Below, piece after piece: positions 36,316-43,237 of a DNA stretch of 64,000 nt (within the stretch, counting starts at the first letter, position 1; the number at the start of each line of letters is the position of its first letter). The position numbers and the translations under genes are program-made. The stretch comes from Rhodobacter capsulatus (GTDB lineage Bacteria; Pseudomonadota; Alphaproteobacteria; Rhodobacterales; Rhodobacteraceae), in the NCBI RefSeq assembly GCF_005144475.1, contig NZ_SWJZ01000030.1, positions 54,295 to 118,294 on the forward strand. The letters run 5' to 3'. The notes below the pieces were generated by a model. That model had not been told where the DNA came from. It searched no databases and was given only the letters and a program-made list of their open reading frames with translations.

Positions 36316-36875
36316 TTCGATGCCTCGGCAGAAGGATCAGTCGCTACAACGAAAGGAGATGTTTGATCACCAAGTCCCTGCTTGGCCCGAAGCGCCGAGA
36401 GAAGGTGGACGACCTCTTCAACAAGGTCATCGACCCGAGCTCCAACCTTGCGCACCAGGGCGGCATCGCGGGCGTTCCAAGTCAGACGGCCAACCGCCCC
36501 CAGACGGGCGATCTGGTTGAGGTTGTTGCCGACGGCGGATAATTCCCGCCTGGCTGCAGCGATGGCATCAAGCTCGTCTGCCTGGATGGCCAGACGATCG
36601 CTTGCCTGTCTGACCAGATGCCGGACTGCCTCGGAAACCGTCAGACCGCTTGCCTCGGCAACCGCCTGAAAGGCTGCATGCTCGTCTTCCGTGATGCGGA
36701 TGTTCAGCTTCACCGAAAGCCGCCGCACCTCCTTCCGGTCAAGGCTGCCCTTGATCCGTGACAGCGCCTGGCGGGAACGGCCCATAGACCTCGCAACGGC
36801 CGCGACGCTCTCGCCAGCGAGGAGCCGCGCCGTGATGGCTGCAGTCTCAGTAGAGGTCAGGCGTGAGCGTGGCAT
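36312..36875 (-). CDS. MobC-like relaxosome accessory protein
   Basis: 187-residue protein: an N-terminal HTH-like segment (ITARLLAGESVAAVARSMGRSRQAL), then a ribbon-helix-helix type region (LNIRITEDEHAAFQAVAEASGLTVSEAVRHLV) and the MobC motif AARRELSAVGNNLNQIARLG. MobC proteins bind oriT and help the relaxase open the DNA. The adjacent intergenic DNA (36876-37841) with strong inverted repeats is therefore the natural place for oriT. Confidence 0.88.
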   Translation of the reverse strand: MPRSRLTSTETAAITARLLAGESVAAVARSMGRSRQALSRIKGSLDRKEVRRLSVKLNIRITEDEHAAFQAVAEASGLTVSEAVRHLVRQASDRLAIQADELDAIAAARRELSAVGNNLNQIARLGAVGRLTWNARDAALVRKVGARVDDLVEEVVHLLSALRAKQGLGDQTSPFVVATDPSAEASK

Positions 36876-36941
36876 TGCATCATTACATGTGTTTTGCAGT
36901 CATCGTGCATCATGTACCACACACCACCGTTCCTGCCAACC

Positions 36942-37011
36942 GTCCTCACCGGCCGGTTTCCGCTCCTCCGAAGAGGAGCCCGCGTGCGGAAACCGGACAG
37001 CCGGTGAGGAC
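36942..37011. repeat. three nested perfect inverted repeats, candidate oriT
   Basis: Outer arms GTCCTCACCGG (36942-36952) and CCGGTGAGGAC (37001-37011), middle arms CCGGTTTCCGC (36953-36963) and GCGGAAACCGG (36986-36996), inner arms GCTCCTC (36962-36968) and GAGGAGC (36973-36979, loop CGAA). All are perfect. The outer and middle arms abut on the left. The 70-bp structure lies 66 bp upstream of the MobC-like gene. Its inner plan (CCGGTTTC...CCGAAGAGG...GAAACCGG) recalls the hairpin beside the nick site of RSF1010-type oriT; a nick site itself was not identified. Confidence 0.68.
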
Positions 37012-37841
37012 TCAATATGGCGTCAGGGGTCGGCGGCTGGCCCGCCGACTGCATCCCCGCGCCCCTGCCGTCAGGCCTCCGTTTGAGGCGAGACCAAAGG
37101 GGTCGAGCGCCTTGAAAGCTTGGACTTTCCACACCTGTGCGGTCCCTCCACGAGGGATTGCAGATAACGGTCCGACAGTCTGAAAAAAGGGTTGCCCGGG
37201 AAGGGGAGAGGGGCCGGGAAATGGGTCTCCGGATGCTTCTAGGCCTGCCCACGGCGGACCCAAGGCAGACCATCAATGGCGTTGGGCGTGAAGCCACAGG
37301 CTAAATCGGCACAGCGTCAACCCGTCACTGGCCGAACTGGCAAGCAGGCAGACAGGCAAGCAGGCAGATTGTCCGGGATGCAGCCGGTTGGCGGGTCAAG
37401 TTCCGGATCGTCCTCGGATGAAGGCCGACTTCGCCTGGCCTTCGGACCAGCCATGTGGACAGGTTCCAGGGCAGGTATGCGGCCTGTCACCTATGCAGAC
37501 ATGCAGACATGCAAACCGTCATGCGGGCCGGAGGGCAAACTGCCACGATTGCGGGCAGGCCTCAGGGCTGCTCGGACGCCGCGCCGCAGCATCACGGCTG
37601 CGGGAATCCTTAGGAAACATGAAGGCTTCGGCGGTGTGTTACAACTTCCGGCACATCCCATTTGACGTTCCTGCAACCTTATGCCTAAACGGCGCACCGC
37701 ACGCCGGTCGGATTAGTGACGCCTTTACAACGGCTTCGCTTGATTTTGGCTTGCCTGCGGTGCACCGCCTTCCGCAGCGTCATGAAAGAGCGCCGGACGT
37801 CGGTGCAAAGGGTAACGAGTACCGTTTGCGGAGGCGTTTTC
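37012..37841. other. 830-bp repeat-bearing intergenic DNA before the ParA/VirC1 gene
   Basis: Remainder of the 966-bp gap between mobC and virC1-like genes, without a credible gene. It holds a direct repeat of GGCAAGCAGGCAGA (37339-37352 and 37355-37368, period 16), three tandem 8-bp units ATGCAGAC/ATGCAGAC/ATGCAAAC (37493-37516), and a small hairpin TCCCTC-cac-GAGGGA near 37145. These are iteron- or operator-like, and could belong to oriT, an origin or a partition site. Confidence 0.5.
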
Positions 37842-38606
37842 ATGCAAGTCATTACCATCGTGCAGACCAAAGGCGGCTCGGGCAAGACCACAACCGCCAT
37901 GCTTCTCGCGTCTGCAGCACTGAACCTCGGGCGTCGCGTCACCCTGATCGATGGCGACGTGAATGCCCAACTCGGCCGCTGGCGCGACAGTTTCGAACTG
38001 GCAGCCTGGGAGGGTGCGCAGAAGCCCGTCTGGCCGGAGAGCCTTGCGATCCTCTCACCGCCCGAGAGTGTGGAAGGGCTTCTGTCGCTCCTCGAAGCCG
38101 AGGAAGCGCGGGGCGTCGATCTCGTCGTGATCGATACCCGACCGGGCACCCATACCGACACCGAGGACTTCTGCCTAATCTCCGATCTGGTGCTGATCCC
38201 CGCGCGCCCCGTCTACGCCGAATGGGAAATGACGCATCGCGCCGTCCTCTGGATGGATGACCTCCGCGCCTCGATTGCCGAGGGCGAGCGGTTCCCGGCG
38301 GTCCGGGTCCTCGTCATGGACGCGGGGCCGAAGATCATCGACGCCGCAACCCGGGAAGGGGGAATGGCGCAACTGCCAAAGCGCGACCAGGACGTGCTGC
38401 AAGAGATCCTGCGTCTCGACCATCTCGACGTGATCGTCCCGCATTCGCGTATCCTAGAACAGCTGGGCTACCACGGCCCCCTTGGGCCGGCAGCACGCGC
38501 CAACGCCAAGGCCCCCGGCGGTCGGCTGGTGGCCGACGCCATCACACGCCAGCTCGAAGTCGCAGAACTCGTTCTCACCGGGATCGACGAGGTGATCCCG
38601 GCATGA
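37842..38606 (+). CDS. ParA/VirC1-like ATPase
   Basis: Deviant Walker ATPase of 254 residues. It opens MQVITIVQTKGGSGKTTT (Walker A, residues 10-17), has TLIDGDVNAQLGRW and LVVIDTRPGTHTDT, and is close in layout to VirC1 of Ti plasmids, which binds near oriT and recruits the relaxosome. A strict partition ParA is the alternative. GGAGG lies 7 bp before ATG 37842; the open frame extends upstream to 37716 without a suitable start. The following gene overlaps by 4 bp. Confidence 0.87.
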   Translation: MQVITIVQTKGGSGKTTTAMLLASAALNLGRRVTLIDGDVNAQLGRWRDSFELAAWEGAQKPVWPESLAILSPPESVEGLLSLLEAEEARGVDLVVIDTRPGTHTDTEDFCLISDLVLIPARPVYAEWEMTHRAVLWMDDLRASIAEGERFPAVRVLVMDAGPKIIDAATREGGMAQLPKRDQDVLQEILRLDHLDVIVPHSRILEQLGYHGPLGPAARANAKAPGGRLVADAITRQLEVAELVLTGIDEVIPA

Positions 38607-39277
38607 GCCGTTTCCGCCTTCCTGCACGTGTCGCACCCTCCCCGGCAGCGGAAGAACCAGGCCTGCAGAACTCCGCCGCACGGTTGCGGTCATCGCGCGA
38701 GGTGCAGTCGCGCATTCTTGCCGAACGGCGTGCGCCGGAGCAGGGAGGAAATGTCGAGTGCGGCAAGGCCCAGCTTCCCGACATGACGACGGAGCACTTG
38801 GCCGACCCGGAGATTGCCGGGAAGAGGGAAGGGGAGAGTGGTCAGCCGCAGTCCCCCGCTTCGCCGCCCGAATGTGCTGCCAGTGGGTTGGCGAGGCCCC
38901 GGAAAGAGAAGCTGGTGGCCCTCTTTCGGCTGCCGCTGGCAACCGAGAAGCAGCTTGAGCAGATCCCTGGCGCGGGCGACGTGACCCCAGCCTACATGCT
39001 GCGCGCCTTTGCCAAGGAAGCCCGCGCCGAACTGCGGCGGCTCTTGGCGGAAGATGATCTCACACCGTATGTCGACGAGGCGAAGCGCATCTTCACCATG
39101 GCAGCCACGGACATGGCGGTCGGCGAACCGATGACCGTCTACGCCCAAAATTCAGCTATCCGGGCTATGCATGCGGTACTTGATGACCCTTGGCTGATCG
39201 AGCCCCGGGCGACGATCGTTGGTGCCTTCCTCGCCGCAATCGCGTCGCAGCTCATCGAGGCGCGACGCGTCAGATAG
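38603..39277 (+). CDS. hypothetical partner of the ParA/VirC1-like ATPase (VirC2-like position)
   Basis: 224 residues. The N-terminal half is polar, low in complexity and probably disordered. The C-terminal half (LVALFRLPLATEKQLEQI, YMLRAFAKEARAELRRLL, FLAAIASQLIEARRVR) is helical and resembles small DNA-binding partner proteins. VirC2 or a ParB-like partner is suggested only by its coupling to the ATPase gene (ATGA overlap). No catalytic motif seen. Confidence 0.65.
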   Translation: MSRFRLPARVAPSPAAEEPGLQNSAARLRSSREVQSRILAERRAPEQGGNVECGKAQLPDMTTEHLADPEIAGKREGESGQPQSPASPPECAASGLARPRKEKLVALFRLPLATEKQLEQIPGAGDVTPAYMLRAFAKEARAELRRLLAEDDLTPYVDEAKRIFTMAATDMAVGEPMTVYAQNSAIRAMHAVLDDPWLIEPRATIVGAFLAAIASQLIEARRVR

Positions 39278-39307
39278 ACCTCACCCATGCAACAGAAATC
39301 GATGAAC

Positions 39308-39329
39308 TGCCTGCGGTTACTCGCAGGCA
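39308..39329. terminator. bidirectional hairpin between convergent genes
   Basis: Perfect stem TGCCTGCG (39308-39315), loop GTTACT, CGCAGGCA (39322-39329). It overlaps the stop codon of the minus-strand gene at 39317 and lies 30 bp after the plus-strand gene ending at 39277. No T-run is obvious, so its terminator role is inferred from position. Confidence 0.5.
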
Positions 39330-39742
39330 AGATCGGGCAGTGCCGCTGTCTCGAAGGTCAGGCTGTCGACGCTCGTTACCAAGGCGAATTCGCCGCCTGT
39401 GCGGAAAGTCGCAACCATCTTCGCCCATTCCGCGGCGTCAGCTGTCGCTTGGGCAGAGATGCCGTTCTTGACCGGCAGGCGTGCCTGTTCGCCCGACTTT
39501 GCGAGAACGACGACCATGTCCGATGCGGCGTCTTTGACGAAGCGAACCACGAGCGCGCCGTTGGGCGTTGGCCCGAAGACGCGATCCGGATCGCAGACAA
39601 GCCGCACCTCACCCGCCTCGCTGGTGAGCGCGTAGGTCGGCAGGCCACGCTCGACACCGACTGTCCAATCGTCAAGCGCGTGGACGGGAACAGACATCGC
39701 CGCAAACGCGGAAACAGCCAGAACGGGGGACAGAACATGCAT
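39317..39742 (-). CDS. exported hypothetical protein
   Basis: A 141-residue protein with a signal peptide (MHVLSPVLAVSAFAAMSVPVHA) and a mature beta-rich part (VRLVCDPDRVFGPTPNGAL, SDMVVVLAKSGEQARLP). Two cysteines (VRLVCDP and PDLACE) could pair. The reading frame is open far upstream, to 40216, but only the ATG at 39742 starts a signal peptide. Not recognised; similar small periplasmic proteins are common on alphaproteobacterial plasmids. Confidence 0.65.
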   Translation of the reverse strand: MHVLSPVLAVSAFAAMSVPVHALDDWTVGVERGLPTYALTSEAGEVRLVCDPDRVFGPTPNGALVVRFVKDAASDMVVVLAKSGEQARLPVKNGISAQATADAAEWAKMVATFRTGGEFALVTSVDSLTFETAALPDLACE

Positions 39743-39866
39743 CGACAGGAAAGCCTTTCGTGGTTCGCGTGGCGACAGCAAAGCACCACTTCTGATCTCG
39801 TTAGATATGTTCTGACGGAGTTCATGTCCATGACCGCTAGCCGTCAGCGGATGACAGGAGGCCGGT

Positions 39867-40076
39867 ATGGAAGAGGTCGCTAGAAGCAGCTCCAAAAGCC
39901 CGACCATCGATCGTCGCCTGTGGCGGATCGACCGCGGAGACCGGGAACTCGTTGCAGAACGGCACCGCACCGTGAATGGCCGGTTCAGGACCGTGTGGCT
40001 GGTCCCGGAAGAAACCTTGCGTGGCGTCCTCTGGGTCGAGGTTGTCGAGGAAACACCGGGCGATCCGTCACCATGA
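39867..40076 (+). CDS. small hypothetical protein (69 residues)
   Basis: Short charged protein (LWRIDRGDRELVAERHRTVNGRFRTVWLVPEE). No domain recognised. An excellent AGGAGG sits 5 bp before the ATG, which is the main reason to call it real. It lies just upstream of the WGR-domain gene on the same strand and may be co-transcribed with it. Confidence 0.65.
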   Translation: MEEVARSSSKSPTIDRRLWRIDRGDRELVAERHRTVNGRFRTVWLVPEETLRGVLWVEVVEETPGDPSP

Positions 40077-40172
40077 CCCATCAGCTTTCTGAATCGGAGC
40101 ACCCGGATCGATTCAGAATTGCAATTGGACTTGGAGAACGGCAGGGCGGAACCTGTGCAGCGGAGGACCGGC

Positions 40173-40433
40173 ATGGCTCTGGCACATCTGCACCGCATCG
40201 ACCCTGGGGCCAACATGGCGCGGTTCTACTGCATCGATGTTGCGGCGACTCTGTTTGGCGACGTCAGCATCGTGCGAACCTGGGGCCGGATTGGAACGCA
40301 CGGGCGGACGAGTATCGAGACCTGCGCCACCGTGGAGGACGCGAAGAAGGTGGCATTGCAAATTCTTCAAGACAAGATTCGGCGGGGCTATCTGCCTGCC
40401 GGCCAAATGCTGCCGCCAGACCTTGCGGTGTGA
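40173..40433 (+). CDS. standalone WGR-domain protein
   Basis: 86-residue protein made almost entirely of a WGR domain: FYCIDVAATLFGDVSIVRTWGRIGTHG with the name-giving W-G-R, followed by the helix EDAKKVALQILQDKIRRGYLP. WGR domains bind DNA ends or nucleic acid in PARPs and ligase-like proteins. GGAGG lies 6 bp before ATG 40173, so this start is preferred over 40119. Such lone WGR proteins are frequent on alphaproteobacterial plasmids; their job is unknown. Confidence 0.85.
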   Translation: MALAHLHRIDPGANMARFYCIDVAATLFGDVSIVRTWGRIGTHGRTSIETCATVEDAKKVALQILQDKIRRGYLPAGQMLPPDLAV

Positions 40434-40439
40434 GATTTG

Positions 40440-40802
40440 TCAGGCCTTGCGCTGAAGCCTGCCTTCCAACTCGGCACCGGCCTCGATGGCGATCCGCTCA
40501 TGGGTGACGTCGGCCTGCACGACCGCACTCGGCGCGAGTTGAACGTTTCGCGCTGAGACCCTGCCGGAAACCGCCCCAAGCACGACGAGGTCGTGGGCGA
40601 CGACGGAACCTTCAACACGACCTGAACCAGCCACGGTGATCTCCGGCGCCCGCAGTGAGCCAACGACATTGCCTTGGACCTCGATCGGTCCACTGGAGGA
40701 GGCATCGCCTTCGACGACAAGGTCCTGCGCGAAGACGCTGCGGCGAGCGTTAGAACTGGCCGGGTCCGGCCAGCGGTCCAAATCGCCATGTGGAGTCTTC
40801 AT
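40440..40802 (-). CDS. bactofilin-family polymer-forming protein
   Basis: 120 residues with the repeating beta-helix pattern of bactofilins (DUF583): SVFAQDLVVEGDASSSGPIEV, GNVVGSLRAPEITVAG, VEGSVVAHDLVVLGAVSGRV. Bactofilins polymerise without nucleotide and scaffold envelope enzymes. It is convergent with the WGR gene (6-bp gap) and divergent from the ssp operon, and marks the left edge of the defence region. Confidence 0.85.
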   Translation of the reverse strand: MKTPHGDLDRWPDPASSNARRSVFAQDLVVEGDASSSGPIEVQGNVVGSLRAPEITVAGSGRVEGSVVAHDLVVLGAVSGRVSARNVQLAPSAVVQADVTHERIAIEAGAELEGRLQRKA

Positions 40803-40924
40803 CTTGGTGCTGCCTCAGCTCAACTTCGTGCAGCACGACTGGACCAGAAGCGAAACGAAAGGGCAACGCGCGGCACTGTGATCGGCGAAGAAGCGCGTCC
40901 CGGAAGCAACCCTGAAGTGTGACG

Positions 40925-40940
40925 CATAATTTTGATTATG
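40925..40940. promoter_or_regulatory. AT-rich palindrome in the bactofilin/sspA divergent gap
   Basis: CATAAT-tttg-ATTATG, a perfect 6-bp inverted repeat, at the start of a strongly AT-rich stretch (40923-40960, including TATTTTATAGAT, a plausible -10 region) about 120 bp upstream of the sspA start. No regulator gene is adjacent. It is the best candidate for the ssp promoter/operator region. Confidence 0.45.
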
Positions 40941-41077
40941 TCATATTTTATAGATCAACAACGCGCCCCAGAAATCTTCGCGGTTCGCGTAAGACTGCTG
41001 TTCGAGCGGTTCCGGTATACCGATTGGTCACCGCCTCGCGTTCAGTCTACAATGTAGGCTCACATGCGAGAATGGTC

Positions 41078-42307
41078 ATGTCTCAAAGTACTTCCGTGGG
41101 TAGCCAAAACGAAATGAATTCCGACAGACGCGACGAACTGTCTGCACCGGTCTATCTCGACGGCTTTGCGACAATGCCGTTAGCGAGCGAGGCCCGCACC
41201 GCGATGTTGGCGGCTTGGGAACGCCCTGGAAATGCCGGCTCTCCCAATGCTTCAGGAGAACGGGCAGCTCGGATCATTGCCGACGCACGTGATGAAGTGG
41301 CTTCGTTGATTGGAGCCGCTCCGACAGAGATAATTTTCACGTCCGGGGCGACCGAGGCGAACAATCTCGCGATCATCGGAGTGGCTACCGCCGCACGATC
41401 TCACACGTCGCGCCACAAAATCATTGTGTCTGCCGTCGAACACAAGGCGATCTTAGAGCCCGCCGCATACCTTGGTACCCAAGGTTTTGAAATCGTAATT
41501 GCCCCGGTCGACAAAACGGGTCGACTTGACTTGGAAGCGTTCGAAGCCCTGATTGATGAGACTGTACTCCTAACCTCTGTCATGTTGGTCAACAACGAAA
41601 CCGGCATCATTCAGCCGGTGGCCGAAGCTGCAGCCATCGCCCATCGATTTGGCGCATTTGTGCACTCTGATGCGGCTCAAGCTGCAGGCAAAATCCAAAT
41701 CAATGTCTCGGACCTCGACGTCGACTACCTCAGCCTTTCCGGGCATAAATGCTACGGACCGATGGGCGTAGGTGCTCTCTACGTTGCCGCGGGCATGCCC
41801 CCTCCCTTTCCTTTGATGCGTGGCGGCGGACAACAGGCAGGAGTGCGCCCCGGAACGGAACCTGTCCCGCTAATTGCCGGGTTTGGGGCAGCCTGCGCCG
41901 TTGCCGCAAAGGTCTTGGCACGATCAAACTCTGCCGAGACAAACTCAAAGATCGGCCGTCTGCTGGATGCCCTGCGCAAACAGGATGTTCTCTTCTCGCG
42001 CATAACCGGGGACCATCTCGTCGTTCCAGGCAGTGCAGCGATATCAATCGACGGAGTCGACGCTGACAGCCTTTGCGCACTTGTCGCACCTCACGTGTCG
42101 CTTTCTACCGGATCGGCCTGCAACAGTGGGCAGCTGAAAATGTCCCATGTGCTTGAAGCAATGGGGTTTTCGGAACGGTCAGCTCGATCCGTGGTCCGAA
42201 TTCTGTGTGATCGAACATCAACGGAGACCGACATTGACCGTGCCGCCGAGGCCATTGCTCGGTCAATCCGTCGTTCCCGCCTTGCTACTGGCGAGGTTCG
42301 CCAGTAG
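41078..42307 (+). CDS. sspA: SspA: cysteine desulfurase of the Ssp phosphorothioation system
   Basis: PLP enzyme that takes sulfur from cysteine and supplies it for backbone phosphorothioation. NifS/IscS-type fold in 409 residues: H122 (VEHKA), PLP lysine K224 (SGHKCYGP) and the persulfide cysteine C348 (STGSACNSG). The DUF4007, ATPase and pyrophosphatase-like genes that follow identify it as SspA rather than housekeeping IscS. The frame runs back to 40919; starts at 41072, 41078 and 41114 are all possible and none has a strong ribosome site. Its last codons form one arm of a perfect hairpin. Confidence 0.9.
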   Translation: MSQSTSVGSQNEMNSDRRDELSAPVYLDGFATMPLASEARTAMLAAWERPGNAGSPNASGERAARIIADARDEVASLIGAAPTEIIFTSGATEANNLAIIGVATAARSHTSRHKIIVSAVEHKAILEPAAYLGTQGFEIVIAPVDKTGRLDLEAFEALIDETVLLTSVMLVNNETGIIQPVAEAAAIAHRFGAFVHSDAAQAAGKIQINVSDLDVDYLSLSGHKCYGPMGVGALYVAAGMPPPFPLMRGGGQQAGVRPGTEPVPLIAGFGAACAVAAKVLARSNSAETNSKIGRLLDALRKQDVLFSRITGDHLVVPGSAAISIDGVDADSLCALVAPHVSLSTGSACNSGQLKMSHVLEAMGFSERSARSVVRILCDRTSTETDIDRAAEAIARSIRRSRLATGEVRQ

Positions 42308-42308
42308 C
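42284..42308. promoter_or_regulatory. perfect hairpin at the 3' end of sspA
   Basis: GCTACTGGCGA (42284-42294), loop GGT, TCGCCAGTAGC (42298-42308): 11 perfect pairs with a 3-base loop, covering the last sspA codons and its TAG stop (42305-42307). It directly abuts the palindrome at 42308-42327. Possible mRNA attenuator, processing site, or protein operator. Confidence 0.7.
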
Positions 42309-42327
42309 CTTGTCTCATGAGACAAGG
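42308..42327. promoter_or_regulatory. 20-bp perfect palindrome containing the sspB start codon
   Basis: CCTTGTCTCA/TGAGACAAGG with no loop and no mismatch. The sspB ATG (42317-42319) sits at its centre. No Shine-Dalgarno sequence precedes sspB at normal distance, so translation probably depends on ribosomes finishing sspA 9 bp upstream. It could be a dimer-protein operator or an RNA fold hiding the start. Confidence 0.72.
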
Positions 42328-43237
42328 TGCATTCAACAACGACTCAAAAGGGCAGTTTGCGGGGCATGAGACGTTCCCGCTCCGCCTGCTGTGGCTGAAG
42401 AAGGCTTTCGATGCGGTGGCTGAGGGCGCACCGTCTACAATATTCCACGAACAGGGCGCCATTACTCAGTTTGGTGTTGGACGCAATATGGCGGCTTCGA
42501 TACGCTATTGGGCGCTCGCCTCGGGGTTTTTTCGAGAAGATGATCGTGTCATTCGCCCAACCGAGCTTGGCAAAGTTGTCCTCGCAGACAGAAAACTCGA
42601 TCCATATATCGAAGATCCATCTACCATTTGGTTGACGCATTGGCATATTGCCAGCTCAGCTAAGATGACCACGACGGCATATTATGCATTCAATGCACTG
42701 GCAGTCATTGAGTTTGACGCAACGGGACTAATCGATGAACTTCAATCGTTAGTCTCGAATCGCAAATGGCGGGCGACGCGCGGCACTCTTAAGCGCGATG
42801 TGGAAGTCTTCCTACGCAGTTATGTTCGTCGCGGGGATGCTCTGAACGAGGACGCAGCTGAGCCGCTTTTGGCGGAACTTGGCCTTATTCGGGAAGCACG
42901 CCTTGGCGGATGGTATGAGTTTGTGCGTGGCCCCAAGCCGAGCTTAAGGGATGGTGTGTTCGCATATGCACTTGCAGACTTTTGGGAGCGTCAAGGCGGC
43001 TCGACCGCTCTGACTGCAGAGCAGATCTGTTATGCCCCCGGCTCCCCTGGCAGGGTTTTCAAGCTAGACGAAGACAGCGTCATCACGCGATTGATGAGAC
43101 TTGATGCCCTGACCGATGGCGCTTGGCAATGGACCGATACGGCCGGTCTCCGTCAGATCCAACGACGCGAAGACATCGCACCGCTTTCACTAGTTGAACG
43201 CGCATATGACCATCAAGAATTGGCATTAAGCGCATGA
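42317..43237 (+). CDS. sspB: SspB: DUF4007 protein, nickase of the Ssp system
   Basis: 306 residues opening with the DUF4007 signature (GQFAGHETFPLRLLWLKK). In characterised Ssp systems SspB is the DNA nickase needed to insert sulfur on one strand. The sequence shows a winged-helix-like N-terminus, then a mixed C-terminal part; I cannot point to catalytic residues by eye. It follows sspA by 9 bp and overlaps sspC by 4 bp (ATGA). The start codon lies in a perfect palindrome. Confidence 0.88.
   Translation: MRQGAFNNDSKGQFAGHETFPLRLLWLKKAFDAVAEGAPSTIFHEQGAITQFGVGRNMAASIRYWALASGFFREDDRVIRPTELGKVVLADRKLDPYIEDPSTIWLTHWHIASSAKMTTTAYYAFNALAVIEFDATGLIDELQSLVSNRKWRATRGTLKRDVEVFLRSYVRRGDALNEDAAEPLLAELGLIREARLGGWYEFVRGPKPSLRDGVFAYALADFWERQGGSTALTAEQICYAPGSPGRVFKLDEDSVITRLMRLDALTDGAWQWTDTAGLRQIQRREDIAPLSLVERAYDHQELALSA

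Noticed and set aside
37276..37665. 129-codon frame in the mobC/ParA gap
   Set aside because: Residues are repeat-derived (KQADRQAGR and similar), there is no ribosome site and it overlaps direct repeats; treated as non-coding.
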